A stretch of DNA of 64,000 nucleotides from Myxococcales bacterium (GTDB lineage: Bacteria > Myxococcota_A > Polyangia > Haliangiales > Haliangiaceae), in contig JADKKI010000023.1 in assembly GCA_016720595.1 (NCBI GenBank), positions 124,001-188,000 of the forward strand. The letters are read 5' to 3'. Position 1 is the first letter of the stretch. Each line of letters begins with the position of its first letter. A program made the position numbers and the translations under genes. Below are positions 1-11,453 of this stretch, piece by piece. The notes under the pieces were generated by a model, which saw only the letters and a list, made by a program, of their open reading frames with translations, did not search any database and had not been told where the DNA came from.

Positions 1-175
1 GATGCGACTTCAGCTGATGGATCTCCGGATCGCAGAGTTGCTGAGGAGAGTCGACGTGCGCAGCGTCGGCGCCTGCATCATCCCGTGGAGCCACCCCCTC
101 GACCTCGGACCTTCGGCGCCGGTCTCTCTAGAGGCTGCGTGCGTGGAGAACCCGCTCGCCGTCGGCTGCAAGTGA
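1..175 (+). CDS. 3' end of unknown gene (partial)
   Basis: An open frame enters from the left edge (codons in phase with position 2) and stops with TGA at 173-175. About 57 residues are visible, ending in ENPLAVGCK. Codon use is GC-rich at third positions, as in the neighbours, so I read it as the C-terminus of a gene that starts outside the window. No domain is recognisable. It ends 46 bp before the histidine kinase on the same strand, so the two could be co-transcribed. Confidence 0.45.
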   Translation, partial: MRLQLMDLRIAELLRRVDVRSVGACIIPWSHPLDLGPSAPVSLEAACVENPLAVGCK

Positions 176-221
176 GGCGCGACGCCCACCGCGGGAACGC
201 CATCGGATATCATCTCGCGCG

Positions 222-2099
222 ATGGCAACCGCCGCTGCGCTGCTCGAGCTCGGTGATCGCTACTGGGCGCTCGGGCTCCCCGCGGCCGCGAAGAGCGCCC
301 TCGGCCGCGCCCTGGCCGCGACCGACGATGCGGCGCCCGCACTCCGCCTGACCGATCTGGCGCTCGCGCAGGGAGACAGCGCCAGCGCGCGACGCTTCGC
401 GACGGAGGCTGCCAAGCGCGCACCCGGCCCCGCGACGAAGATCCTGCTCGGGCGCGCGCAGCTCGCGAGCGGCGAGATCGCAGCGGCGCGGATGAGCTTC
501 GGTGCCGCCCTCGATGCGCCGAAGATCGCGCCGTGGGATCGCGCCCGCGCGCACCTCGAGCTGTCGAGAGCGTCGGCCTCGCAGAGCGATCCCTCGGGCG
601 CAGCGGCGCAGGCCGCGGCCGGCTTCGAGGCGGCGCTGACCGCGGCGGTCGGCAGCGTGGCGCCCGATGCCCTGACCCTTCTCGAGGAGCTCGCGTCGGC
701 CGTGGTCGCACACGGACGCAGCGCAGATGTCACCGCCAGCCTCGAGGTCGCGAAGGACTCGGCCGGCCGGAGGATGTGCGCGGCTGCGCTGCTGTCGGCG
801 CGACACGCGGCGGGCGATCGCGCGGTCACCGATGCGGTCATCGATGCCGAGCTCGCGGCCCTCGAGGCCGCGGCGCCTAGTGCGGCGCTCCGCCTGCGCC
901 GGCTCGAGCGCCGGACCCGCAAGCTCGCCACCATCGAGCGCGATGCGCTGCTCGGCGAGCTCGATGGGCTGATCCACGCCTCGGCGGCCGAGCCCCTCAC
1001 GCCGGTGGATCGTGCGCGGCTGTGGTTCCTCTACGGAGCGCTGTGCGCGGATGACCTCGCCACGCGCGACCGCGCCGAGGACGCATATCGCAAGGGCCTC
1101 GCGTTCCAGCCCGGGCATACGGCCGCGGCCTGCCGGCTCGCGCTGCTGATGTTCGATCGCGGTGATCAGGCCGGTGCCCTCGCCGAGATCGAGCGCGCGC
1201 TGCGCATCGATGCGAACCATGGTCTCGCCTGGCGCAACGCTGCCCGGATGCTCGATGCACAGTCGCCGAGCCTCGGCGTGATCGTGGGGCGGCTCCTCGA
1301 TGCGGCGAACCCTGGCGCGGGGAGCGCGGCAGGGAGCGTGGCGCCGCGCCTGGTGACGGCCACGGCCGAGGTCGTGCGCCAGGACGTGATCGCTGGCGTC
1401 TATGCGCACGGTCATCGGGTCAAGAACCTGCTCGGTATCATCGGTGCGCGTACGCGGAGCGCGCGCAAGCTCGCCGCCGAGGGCGACGTGCACGATCGCC
1501 TGAAGGATCTCGAGGCGGATGTCACCGCCCTCTACGAGGAGTGGGCGCAGTACCTGCGCTCGATGCAGGCGCCCACCCCGACGGTGGAGCTGGTGTCGCT
1601 CCCACCGCTGCTGCACGAGGTGGTGCTCGCCGCGCAGGCGCGCACGCAACAGGTGCCGATCGCCCTCGAGACCACCGCGGGCCTGCCCGACGTGCGCGGC
1701 GATCGCATGTTGCTCCGCGAGGCGCTGCTCAACATCGTCTCCAATGCGGCGGAGGCGTGCGCGGCCGCCGGTGGCGGTGAGGTCCACGTCCGCGTCCGTG
1801 CGATCAGCTCGCCGGGCGCGAGCACCGCGCCGCTCGTCGAGCTCCTCGTGGCCGACACAGGGCCGGGAATCCCGCGTGCGTACCTCGGCAGGCTGTTCGT
1901 GCCGGGCTTCACCACCAAGGAGACCGGCTCTGGTGTGGGCCTCGCGATCGCCGAGCGCGTGGTCAGCGCGCATCACGGCCGCATCACGGTGGATTCGGAG
2001 GAGGGGCGAGGCACCTCGATCACCATCACCTTGCCCACCGACAAGAGCGGGCTCGCCGCGCTGCCGCTGTGGACCGTGGCCGAGCGAGGCACGCCGTGA
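222..2099 (+). CDS. TPR-containing sensor histidine kinase
   Basis: A 625-residue protein. Residues 1 to about 380 are Ala/Leu-rich TPR-like helices with no obvious membrane segment, so the sensor is probably cytoplasmic. A HisKA-like helix follows, with the likely phospho-acceptor His398 in GHRVKNLLG. The HATPase_c domain shows an N box (LLNIVSNAAEA), a G1 box (VADTGPGIP), an F box (FVPGFTTKE) and a G2 box (GSGVGLAI). It autophosphorylates and presumably passes phosphate to the response regulator downstream, whose GTG start overlaps this stop codon (GTGA). That overlap implies translational coupling and a dedicated two-component pair. The signal sensed is unknown; the TPR part suggests a protein partner. 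Confidence 0.9.
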   Translation: MATAAALLELGDRYWALGLPAAAKSALGRALAATDDAAPALRLTDLALAQGDSASARRFATEAAKRAPGPATKILLGRAQLASGEIAAARMSFGAALDAPKIAPWDRARAHLELSRASASQSDPSGAAAQAAAGFEAALTAAVGSVAPDALTLLEELASAVVAHGRSADVTASLEVAKDSAGRRMCAAALLSARHAAGDRAVTDAVIDAELAALEAAAPSAALRLRRLERRTRKLATIERDALLGELDGLIHASAAEPLTPVDRARLWFLYGALCADDLATRDRAEDAYRKGLAFQPGHTAAACRLALLMFDRGDQAGALAEIERALRIDANHGLAWRNAARMLDAQSPSLGVIVGRLLDAANPGAGSAAGSVAPRLVTATAEVVRQDVIAGVYAHGHRVKNLLGIIGARTRSARKLAAEGDVHDRLKDLEADVTALYEEWAQYLRSMQAPTPTVELVSLPPLLHEVVLAAQARTQQVPIALETTAGLPDVRGDRMLLREALLNIVSNAAEACAAAGGGEVHVRVRAISSPGASTAPLVELLVADTGPGIPRAYLGRLFVPGFTTKETGSGVGLAIAERVVSAHHGRITVDSEEGRGTSITITLPTDKSGLAALPLWTVAERGTP

Positions 2100-3526
2100 C
2101 CATCGGGACGATCATCTGCGTCGACGATCAGGCGGAGGTCCGCAGGCTGCTCGGCGACGTGTTCAAGCAGCGCGGCTCCAACGTGATGCCGTTCGATGAC
2201 GGCGAAGACGCGATCCGCTGGCTCGAGACCAACGATGCCGACCTCGCGGTGCTCGATCTCGATCTCGGGCCCAATCGCCGCACCGGCATCGAGATCTGCA
2301 AGGCGATCCGCGCGCGGCTGCCCGATCTGCCGATCATCATCCTCACCGGGCACGGCACGATCGATGACGCCGTCGCCGCGGTGAAGGCCGGCGCGGTCGA
2401 CTTCATCACCAAGGATCCGTACCTCGAGGACAAGCTCGAGATCTCGGTCGAGAAGATCGAGCGGATCCTTCAGCACGCACTCGATCGTAAGCGCCTGGAG
2501 GAGGAGAACCGCGAGCTGCGCGCGACCAACGAGCGGCTCCGCAAGGCCGCGGGGCGCCGCTGGCAGATCGTGGGCGATTCGAAGGAGATGCGCACCGTGA
2601 TGACGAAGATCGAGCGCGTGGCCCCGGTGCCGCGCCCGGTGCTCGTCCTCGGGCCACGCGGCACGGGCAAGGAGCTGGTGGCGCGCGCGATCCACACGCT
2701 GTCGCCGCGCGCGAGCGAGCCGTACATCACGATCAACTGCGCCGCCGTCGCCGAGAGCCTGCTCGAGTCCGAGCTGTTCGGGCACGAAGAGGGCGCGTTC
2801 ACGGGAGCCACCAAGCAGAAGGAAGGCAAGTTCGAGCTCGCCGATGGCGGGACCCTGTTCCTCGACGAGATCGGGAACATGTCCCTCGAGTTCCAGGCCA
2901 AGATCCTGCGCGTCCTCGAGTACCAGCGGTTCGAGCGCGTCGCCGGCAGTGAATCGATCCAGGTCAACGTCCGCGTGATCGCGGCGACCAACTCCGATCT
3001 CAAGCAGGCGATCGCGGACGGGAAGTTCCGGGCGGATCTCTACGATCGGCTCAGCTTCGAGGTGATCAACCTGCCGTCGCTCGCGAGCCGGATCGAGGAC
3101 GTGCCGGTGCTCGCGATGCACTTCCTCGCGCGGTTCCGCCAGGACGTGGCCGGGATCGCGGTCAAGGAGATCAGCGCCGGCGCGCTCGATCGGTTCGCGT
3201 CGTACGACTACCCGGGCAACGTCCGCGAGCTGAAGAACATCGTCGAGCGCGCGGCGTACATGGCGACCGGCGAGGTGATGTCGGAGGCCGATGTCGATGT
3301 GGCGCTGCCCCCCGAGGCGCATGGCGCCGCGCCCTCGTCGGGCCTCGCGTTCTCGGATGATGCGAAGCGGCCGCTCGACGAGCGCGTCGATGCGTTCGAG
3401 GAGTGGTTGTGTCGCGATGCGCTCGAGCGCACGCGGTTCAAGCAGAAGGAGGCCGCGGCGGTGCTCGGCATCACCTACGACCAGTTCCGCCAGCGCTATC
3501 GCAAGTACGGCCTCGGCAAGGACTGA
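2096..3526 (+). CDS. sigma-54-dependent response regulator (NtrC family)
   Basis: A 476-residue protein with three modules. The receiver domain has acidic residues near ICVDDQ, the phospho-acceptor Asp54 in VLDLDL, and the conserved Thr/Lys region (LTGHGT, FITKD). The AAA+ ATPase has a Walker A (GPRGTGKE), an intact GAFTGAT sigma-54 contact loop and a Walker B (TLFLDEIGNM). The C-terminal Fis-type helix-turn-helix lies around KEAAAVLGITYDQFRQRY. I chose GTG 2096, which overlaps the kinase stop, rather than the upstream GTG at 2069, because the receiver fold starts immediately after it. It should activate sigma-54 promoters when phosphorylated; the target genes are not evident. Confidence 0.93.
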   Translation: MTIGTIICVDDQAEVRRLLGDVFKQRGSNVMPFDDGEDAIRWLETNDADLAVLDLDLGPNRRTGIEICKAIRARLPDLPIIILTGHGTIDDAVAAVKAGAVDFITKDPYLEDKLEISVEKIERILQHALDRKRLEEENRELRATNERLRKAAGRRWQIVGDSKEMRTVMTKIERVAPVPRPVLVLGPRGTGKELVARAIHTLSPRASEPYITINCAAVAESLLESELFGHEEGAFTGATKQKEGKFELADGGTLFLDEIGNMSLEFQAKILRVLEYQRFERVAGSESIQVNVRVIAATNSDLKQAIADGKFRADLYDRLSFEVINLPSLASRIEDVPVLAMHFLARFRQDVAGIAVKEISAGALDRFASYDYPGNVRELKNIVERAAYMATGEVMSEADVDVALPPEAHGAAPSSGLAFSDDAKRPLDERVDAFEEWLCRDALERTRFKQKEAAAVLGITYDQFRQRYRKYGLGKD

Positions 3527-3532
3527 CGGCGG

Positions 3533-4156
3533 CTAACGGCCGCGCTTTTTGTCGTCCTTGCGGTCGGCCTTGTCTTCTTTGCGGTTCTGCTTGTCTTCCT
3601 TGCGGTCGGCCTTGTCGTCCTTGCGGTCGGCCTTGTCCTCGCGGCGCTCGTCCTTGCGGTCGGCCTTGTCCTCGCGGCGCTCGTCCTTGCGCTCGGCCTT
3701 GTCCTCGCGGCGCTCGTCCTTGCGCTCGACCTTGTCGTCCTTGCGCTCGTCGTGATCGCGGACCACCGGCGGGGCCGGAGGCTGCGGCTGGAACGCGGGC
3801 TGGGCAGGCTGGGGCGGCGGCGAGGAGCGATGGTCGCGGACCTCGGCGCGGGCGTTGCCGCGATAGTGGACGTAGGCGGTCGGGCGATCGATCCGACGGA
3901 CGGCGACCGGCACGGTCTGCACGCGGATCCAGTTGCGACGGTAGTCGTTCGAGCGGAACCAGACCCCGCCGTCGTACCGCCAGTAGTAGTTCTCGCTGTA
4001 GAACACGGGCTCGTTGTAGTCCGCGATCACCTGGACCCCGGGGCTGATGACGATCAGCTCGGGGGCGGTGACCTCGGCGCTGTACTGCACGGAGCCGGTG
4101 CCCATGCAGCCGGTGAGCGCGGTGAACATGAGGGCGGAGAGGATCGAGGTGCGCAT
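3533..4156 (-). CDS. lipoprotein with charged ADRKDERREDK-type tail
   Basis: A 207-residue protein with a lipoprotein signal (MRTSIL...ALTGC), starting at ATG 4156. A compact middle domain is rich in Tyr and Trp (YYWRYDGGVWFRS). A Pro-rich linker follows. The last roughly 75 residues are a tandem repeat of Lys/Arg/Asp/Glu units such as ADRKDERREDK, giving a highly charged, probably disordered or helical tail. It is convergent with the response regulator, with 6 bp between the two stop codons. The function is unknown; such tails could bind nucleic acid, cell wall or another protein in the envelope. Confidence 0.75.
   Translation of the reverse strand: MRTSILSALMFTALTGCMGTGSVQYSAEVTAPELIVISPGVQVIADYNEPVFYSENYYWRYDGGVWFRSNDYRRNWIRVQTVPVAVRRIDRPTAYVHYRGNARAEVRDHRSSPPPQPAQPAFQPQPPAPPVVRDHDERKDDKVERKDERREDKAERKDERREDKADRKDERREDKADRKDDKADRKEDKQNRKEDKADRKDDKKRGR
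3540..3757. repeat. tandem coding repeat (33-bp units)
   Basis: Imperfect direct repeats of about 33 bp, built on gtccttgcggtcggccttg, encode the charged tail of the lipoprotein. Some units are shortened. Arrays like this change length easily, so copy number may differ between strains. Confidence 0.8.
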
Positions 4157-4287
4157 GATGCGGGGTGTTACGCACTGGATGTGCCAGGGGCGCGCATCGC
4201 ATCCATGCGGGGTTAGCCCCCGGAGGAGGGGCACAGGAGCGCACCGGGCGCGCGTGCCACGGCGCAGTGGGCTATCCTTGGACCGCG

Positions 4288-5139
4288 ATGGGTATCTTCG
4301 GAAAGATCAAGAACAGCATCTCGAGCAAGGCAAACGCTGCGCTCGACAAGGCCATCGATCCGGAGAAGGAGCTCGACATGGCGATCCTCGAGCTCGAGGA
4401 AGGCCGCAAGAAGGCGCTCGCGGAGCTGGTGTCCTACAAGGCCACCGCGAAGAACATGGACAACGATCTCGAGAAGTACAAGGCGAAGGCCGCCGAGTGG
4501 GAGCGTCGCGCCATGGTCGCCGTGAAGGCGGGTGACGACGAGTCCGCGAAGGTGGCGCTCCGCGAGAAGAAGGCTGCCGAGGGCGAGTTCGTGAAGATCC
4601 TCCGCGACAAGAACGAGGCCTCCTCCTATGCGATCCAGCTCAACAAGAGCCGCAAGGAGTTCGAGACCAAGCTCCAGCTCCTGAAGATGCGCAAGGGCAC
4701 GCTGGCCACGCAGATCGCGGCGGCGCGCTCGGCCGGCGGAGATGCATTCGGCAACGACACGAGCGTGTGGGACAAGTTCAAGTCCGCCGAGGATCGGATC
4801 GACGCCGAGGTGATCGAGTCCGAGGTCGACGCCGCGATGCGCGGCGAGGATCCGGGCGGTGGGCTGCTCGAGGCCAAGATCCTCGCGGCGTCGCAGAAGG
4901 AAGGGCAGCTCGCGCTCGCGAGTGGCGTTCCGAATGGTCCGCCAAATGGTCCGGACGACGCGCTCTCGATGCTCAAGGCGAAGATGGCCTCCGACAAGGC
5001 AGCCAAGCAGAAGCCCGCGGATGCTCCCAAGGCGGATGCTCCCAAGGCGGACGCTCCGAAGGTGGACGCTCCCAAGCCCCTCGCGCCCGCAGGCGATGCC
5101 CTGGCCGATCCCGTGGCAGCCAAGGACGACAAGCCGTGA
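4288..5139 (+). CDS. pspA: PspA/IM30 family membrane-stress protein
   Basis: A 283-residue protein beginning MGIFGKIKNSISSKAN, the amphipathic N-terminal helix typical of PspA/Vipp1. A long coiled-coil of about 190 residues follows, with the family-typical central region. After about residue 215 the sequence becomes Ala/Pro/Lys-rich, with repeated ADAPK units, so this version has an additional disordered tail. The family forms oligomeric scaffolds on stressed inner membranes. The ATG at 4288 was chosen because the family N-terminus starts there. The next gene overlaps its stop (GTGA), so the two are probably co-translated. A PspB-like domain is fused to a kinase elsewhere in the window (20659-21882). 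Confidence 0.9.
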   Translation: MGIFGKIKNSISSKANAALDKAIDPEKELDMAILELEEGRKKALAELVSYKATAKNMDNDLEKYKAKAAEWERRAMVAVKAGDDESAKVALREKKAAEGEFVKILRDKNEASSYAIQLNKSRKEFETKLQLLKMRKGTLATQIAAARSAGGDAFGNDTSVWDKFKSAEDRIDAEVIESEVDAAMRGEDPGGGLLEAKILAASQKEGQLALASGVPNGPPNGPDDALSMLKAKMASDKAAKQKPADAPKADAPKADAPKVDAPKPLAPAGDALADPVAAKDDKP

Positions 5140-5546
5140 TCGTGACCACCACGGGCTTCGCGGCGCCCCACAGCGGTGCGCCGGATCCCGACGAGGTGCT
5201 GTCGACGCGCCTCCGCGATCTCGCCCTGGTCGACCTCGACGCGCTGACCGTCGGATCCACCGATCCGCAGGGCCTGGTGGCGGTGTTTGCCGATGACGTC
5301 GCCGACGCCCTCCGCGAGGCCAGGACGCGGATCGCCGCCCTCCGTGGGACCCTGGGCGGCCCGGATCCCCTCAACATCCTCGATCTGCCCAGCCGGCAGC
5401 GGGCCTCGGACACCGCCCAGGCGGGCGCCGTGCGGGTCCGCGAGAAGCTGGCAAGCCACGCCGAGGCCGCCAGGTCCCTGGCACGGCTCTCCGAGCTGGC
5501 CGCCAGCCTGACCCCGAAGCTGTTCGAAGCCGACCGCCGCCGGTAG
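5136..5546 (+). CDS. unknown protein coupled to pspA
   Basis: A 136-residue Ala/Arg/Leu-rich protein starting at GTG 5136, which overlaps the pspA stop codon. A second GTG at 5142 is possible. The sequence is largely helical in character, with no signal peptide or membrane segment and no motif I recognise. The start/stop overlap makes a functional link to the PspA homologue likely, for example as a regulator or adaptor, but that is inference only. Confidence 0.65.
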   Translation: MIVTTTGFAAPHSGAPDPDEVLSTRLRDLALVDLDALTVGSTDPQGLVAVFADDVADALREARTRIAALRGTLGGPDPLNILDLPSRQRASDTAQAGAVRVREKLASHAEAARSLARLSELAASLTPKLFEADRRR

Positions 5547-5631
5547 GCCTTTCGATGCGACAGGTTGCGACGGGACCCAAAGCTCGCCGGATATCTGTTG
5601 TCCAAGCGTTGGTCACCTTATAGTTCCCGGA

Positions 5632-6243
5632 ATGGCTGACGAGGACCCAGACCTCGACCGGGCGCGGCAAGGTGACCGTGAAGCCTTTGGTCGTCTCGTC
5701 AAACGCCACCAACGACGTGTGTATGCCGCCGCGCTCCATATCCTCGGCAATCACAGTGATGCCGACGACACCACGCAAGAGGCGTTCGTTCGCGCCTACC
5801 GCGGGCTCTCCACGTTCGACGGTCGCGCGGACTTCTTTACCTGGCTCTACCGGATCACCGTGAACACCGCCCTCAACGCTCTCCGCTCCGACAAGCGAGG
5901 CGCCGCGCTCCACCAGCGCGGCAACGCCGAGGCGCAGCACGTGGGCGGGCGTCCCGAGGCCCTGGGACAGGTCGAGCGAAGCCCTGCACAGCAAGTGCAG
6001 CAGGCGGGAGAGGTCAGCCGCGTGCTCCACGCCGTGGCCCAGCTCTCGGCGTCGCTGCGCGTGACCCTGATCCTCGCCACCGTCGAGGAGCTTCCGCACA
6101 AGCAGATCGCCGAGATCCTGGAGATTCCAGAGGGCACCGTGGCCTGGCGGGTCAACGAGGCTCGCCGTCTGCTCAAGCAAAAACTGTCGGGCGAAGAACC
6201 AAAGGCCGTTGCCGCAGCAACGACCCCTGCCACGGTCAAGTGA
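5632..6243 (+). CDS. ECF-type RNA polymerase sigma factor
   Basis: A 203-residue sigma-70 family protein. Region 2 is seen in FGRLVKRHQRRVYAAALHIL and DADDTTQEAFVRAYRGLSTFDG, followed by FFTWLYRITVNTALN. Region 4 is seen in the helix-turn-helix around LPHKQIAEILEIPEGTVAWRV. It should redirect RNA polymerase to stress or envelope promoters. The next gene starts 3 bp after the stop codon and encodes a single-TM protein, the classical position of an anti-sigma partner. Confidence 0.92.
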   Translation: MADEDPDLDRARQGDREAFGRLVKRHQRRVYAAALHILGNHSDADDTTQEAFVRAYRGLSTFDGRADFFTWLYRITVNTALNALRSDKRGAALHQRGNAEAQHVGGRPEALGQVERSPAQQVQQAGEVSRVLHAVAQLSASLRVTLILATVEELPHKQIAEILEIPEGTVAWRVNEARRLLKQKLSGEEPKAVAAATTPATVK

Positions 6244-6246
6244 TTT

Positions 6247-7620
6247 ATGGCTGACGAGCTCGACGACCTTTTGCGCCACGCGATGAAAACCCTGGACGAC
6301 CAGGTGCCGGCGGGTTATTTCGAGGGCCTTCCGACTCAGGTTCAGGGAACTCTCGCTCGTCTGGAGGACGACAGCATGCAGCCAATGGGAACCACGGGTA
6401 CCGATCGCGAAGGCAGTGGCAGTGGCGCGACGGGCATCCCTCCGATGACCAAGGCGGCCCGTGACGAGGACAGCGGCCTGCACGACATCCGCAGCCTCGC
6501 GTCCTCCACCAAGGCGCGGCTGTCGTCGCGCCGCTCGACGCAGAACCCCGTGATGAACGAGGACGATGTCCTCGCGTCGTCGTCGGCCGGTTGGAAGGCC
6601 GTGGCACTCCCCGAGCCCGCGAAGATGATCTCGCTCCCCGAGCTCGCCGATCTTCCGAGCGCGCGCGAGGTCAAGGAGAAGGACAAGGCCGCTCGCAAGG
6701 CGAAGGCCGTCGAGGCCAAGGCTCCGAGCGTCGCGCCCGAAGCCGTGATCGCCGCCTCCGCCGCCGCGATCTCCACGCCGGTCGCCGTCACCGACGCCGC
6801 TCCGTCGTCGTCGATTCCGAACATCGGCTCGCGGATCGCCGCGAAGCAGAGCAAGGGCAAGGGCAAGACCATCGCGCTCGTCGGGATGGGCCTCGCCGCC
6901 GCCGCCGGCGTCTCGTTGTTCTTCGTGATGAACAACAAGAAGTCCTCCGAGGTCAGCAGCGCCGACGCCGTCGCCGCGAAGGGGCCGGCCGCGGAGTACA
7001 AGAGCACCGCGAAGATGCTGCCGCCGCCAGCGGCCGCGGGCGCCGCACCCGCAGCTGACATCGAGGCTTCCGCCGGAAGCGCCGCTGCTGTCCAGCAGAT
7101 CGCCGCACCCGAGGTCGCCGAGACGCCGAAGCCCGTTGCCACCAAGAACGCCGAGAAGCCGGGCAAGGGTGGTCACAAGGTCGAGATCCGCGACACGTCG
7201 ATGACCGAGAAGGACAAGGACAAGCCTGCTCCGACGAAGGAAGACAAGAAGCCGGTCAAGACCGAGGGTGGCGAAGGCGAGCCTTCGTTCGACGCCCTGC
7301 TCAAGGAAGCCGGCGTCTCCGATGCGAAGAAGGAGGCCAAGCCCAAGCTCGACAAGAAGTCGCTCTCGGGTGGTGACATCAAGACCGGCATGGCCTCGAT
7401 CGCCGGCAAGGCGCAGGGCTGCTACGCCGGCACTCAGGGCACCGCCACGGTGAAGCTCACCGTCGCGCCGTCGGGTGCGGTCCAGAAGGTCAGCGTCTCG
7501 GGCGTGTTCGCGGGGACCCCGGTCGCCGCGTGCGTCGAGTCTGCCGTGAAGTCCGCGCAGTTCCCGGCGTGGGATGGCGGTCCGCAGAGCTTCGGCTACA
7601 GCTACCTGCTCTCCGAGTAA
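6247..7620 (+). CDS. single-TM protein with AgmX/TonB-like C-terminal domain, putative anti-sigma partner
   Basis: A 457-residue protein. The N-terminal ~200 residues are acidic and Ser/Ala-rich and probably cytoplasmic. A membrane helix follows at about residues 206-222 (IALVGMGLAAAAGVSLFFVM). Next comes a long Lys/Ala/Pro-rich periplasmic linker. The C-terminal ~80 residues (GCYAGTQGTATVKLTVAPSG ... VESAVKSAQFPAW) match the fold pattern of AgmX/PglI or TonB C-terminal domains common in Myxococcota. Its position 3 bp behind the sigma factor suggests that the N-terminal part binds and restrains that sigma factor. There is no zinc-binding HxxxCxxC motif, so this is not a canonical ZAS anti-sigma factor. 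Confidence 0.75.
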   Translation: MADELDDLLRHAMKTLDDQVPAGYFEGLPTQVQGTLARLEDDSMQPMGTTGTDREGSGSGATGIPPMTKAARDEDSGLHDIRSLASSTKARLSSRRSTQNPVMNEDDVLASSSAGWKAVALPEPAKMISLPELADLPSAREVKEKDKAARKAKAVEAKAPSVAPEAVIAASAAAISTPVAVTDAAPSSSIPNIGSRIAAKQSKGKGKTIALVGMGLAAAAGVSLFFVMNNKKSSEVSSADAVAAKGPAAEYKSTAKMLPPPAAAGAAPAADIEASAGSAAAVQQIAAPEVAETPKPVATKNAEKPGKGGHKVEIRDTSMTEKDKDKPAPTKEDKKPVKTEGGEGEPSFDALLKEAGVSDAKKEAKPKLDKKSLSGGDIKTGMASIAGKAQGCYAGTQGTATVKLTVAPSGAVQKVSVSGVFAGTPVAACVESAVKSAQFPAWDGGPQSFGYSYLLSE

Positions 7621-7768
7621 GCCACGCTGGCTCCGGCCAGTTCGCCCCGCACGCACCGCCAAACTGCGGGGCCTGCGGGGCATGTTCGTTTCGGGCACTC
7701 GGTCCGTGCCGGGGCGGGTTTCCCGGTTGTCCGCCCCGCGGGGCCGGTATAGGGTCCGTCCTCGCGTC

Positions 7769-8833
7769 ATGAGGAAGGTCTCCACCGGCAGGTTCTTTGA
7801 GGATTTCGGCATCGGGCAACACCTGGTGCACGCGATCCCCCGCACGCTCCACGGTGGAGACATCTCGGCGTACATGGCCCTCACGGGGGCCCGGGACGCG
7901 CTGTCGTCCTCCACCGAGCTCGCACGCTCGTTGGGCTTTCAGCGCGAGGTGATGCCCGACCTGCTGGTGTTCCACATCGTGTTCGGCAAGAGCGTGCCGG
8001 ACATCTCGCACAACGCCACGGCCAACCTCGGCTATGCCGACGTCCGGTTCCTGCGCCCGGTCTATCCCGGGGACACGCTGGTCGCCGAGAGCGAGGTCAT
8101 CGGGCTTCGCGAGGTCTCGAGCGGCGAGGCCGGCGTGGTATACGTGCGGACCCGCGGCACCAACCAGAAGGGCCAGGAGGTGCTCTCGTTCGTCCGCTGG
8201 GTGATGGTCCCCAAGCGCGATCACGGCGCGGCCAAGGGCGTCAACAGCGTCCCGCAGCTGCCCGCGGTGGTGACCGCAGACCGGCTCCCCGTGCCCGAGT
8301 CGATGAACCTGCAGCGGTTCCCCGATCTCGCGTGGGCATTCGGATCGACGGCGCGGTGGGATGACTACGAGGCAGGCGAGCGGCTCGATCATCCCGATGC
8401 GATGACGATCGAGGAGTCCGATCACACGCAGGCCACGCGCCTCTATCACAACACGGCGCAGGTCCACTTCGACGCGCGCGGTATGGCCGAGACCAAGGCG
8501 GGCAAGCGGCTCGTCTACGGCGGTCACGTGATCTCGGTGGCCACGGCGCTCGCGCAGAACGGGCTCAACACGCAACTCAAGATCGCCGCATGGAACGGCG
8601 GTGCTCACGTGGCGCCCACGTTCGCGGGCGACACGCTGCGTGCGTTCACCCAGGTCATCGAGCGCGCGGAGATCCCGACCCGCCGCGATGTGGGCGCGCT
8701 GCGGCTCCGGCTGTCCGCAGTCAAGAACGTCAGCTACGCCGAGCTCGCGCAGGTGCCGCCGCTGCTATCGGGGACCAAGGAGCCGCGGATCGTCCTCGAG
8801 CTCGACTACTGGGCGCTGTTCCCGCGCCGCTGA
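7769..8833 (+). CDS. double-hotdog MaoC-family acyl-CoA hydratase
   Basis: A 354-residue protein made of two tandem hotdog modules. The N-terminal half shows LHGGDISAYMALTGARD and VFGKSVPDIS ... NLGYADVRFLRPVYPGDTL. The C-terminal half shows THFDARGMAETKAG-like sequence and RLVYGGHVISVATAL. This is the architecture of MaoC-like enoyl-CoA hydratases, including mesaconyl-CoA hydratases of about 350 residues. The substrate is probably a CoA thioester, but its identity cannot be fixed from sequence. The start at ATG 7769 gives the normal family length. The gene stands alone and ends about 110 bp before the homopolymer artefact. Confidence 0.8.
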   Translation: MRKVSTGRFFEDFGIGQHLVHAIPRTLHGGDISAYMALTGARDALSSSTELARSLGFQREVMPDLLVFHIVFGKSVPDISHNATANLGYADVRFLRPVYPGDTLVAESEVIGLREVSSGEAGVVYVRTRGTNQKGQEVLSFVRWVMVPKRDHGAAKGVNSVPQLPAVVTADRLPVPESMNLQRFPDLAWAFGSTARWDDYEAGERLDHPDAMTIEESDHTQATRLYHNTAQVHFDARGMAETKAGKRLVYGGHVISVATALAQNGLNTQLKIAAWNGGAHVAPTFAGDTLRAFTQVIERAEIPTRRDVGALRLRLSAVKNVSYAELAQVPPLLSGTKEPRIVLELDYWALFPRR

Positions 8834-8943
8834 CTGACGACCCACTTCGGGGGCGCAGCTCCGATGATGCGCGCCCTCCGTTCAGGCGTGCCCACGGATT
8901 CAAAGCAAGGAAGCTAGGAAGCAAGACAGCGGAGGATCGGAAG

Positions 8944-11390
<2,447 letters not shown>

Positions 11391-11453
11391 GGTTCCTGGC
11401 TTCCTGGGTTTGATCTCCGGGCCGGCATTGCCTGCTCGTGCGGTGCGCCCAGT

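Noticed and set aside
5371..7914. An 847-codon minus-strand frame across the sigma factor and its partner
   Set aside because: It is an artefact of high GC content opposite real genes, Arg/Leu/Gly-rich and unlike any protein.
8935..8943. GATCGGAAG, a 9-base match to the Illumina adapter core, at the edge of the homopolymer block
   Set aside because: Too short, and the following bases do not continue the adapter; the poly-C side is also the wrong orientation for read-through.
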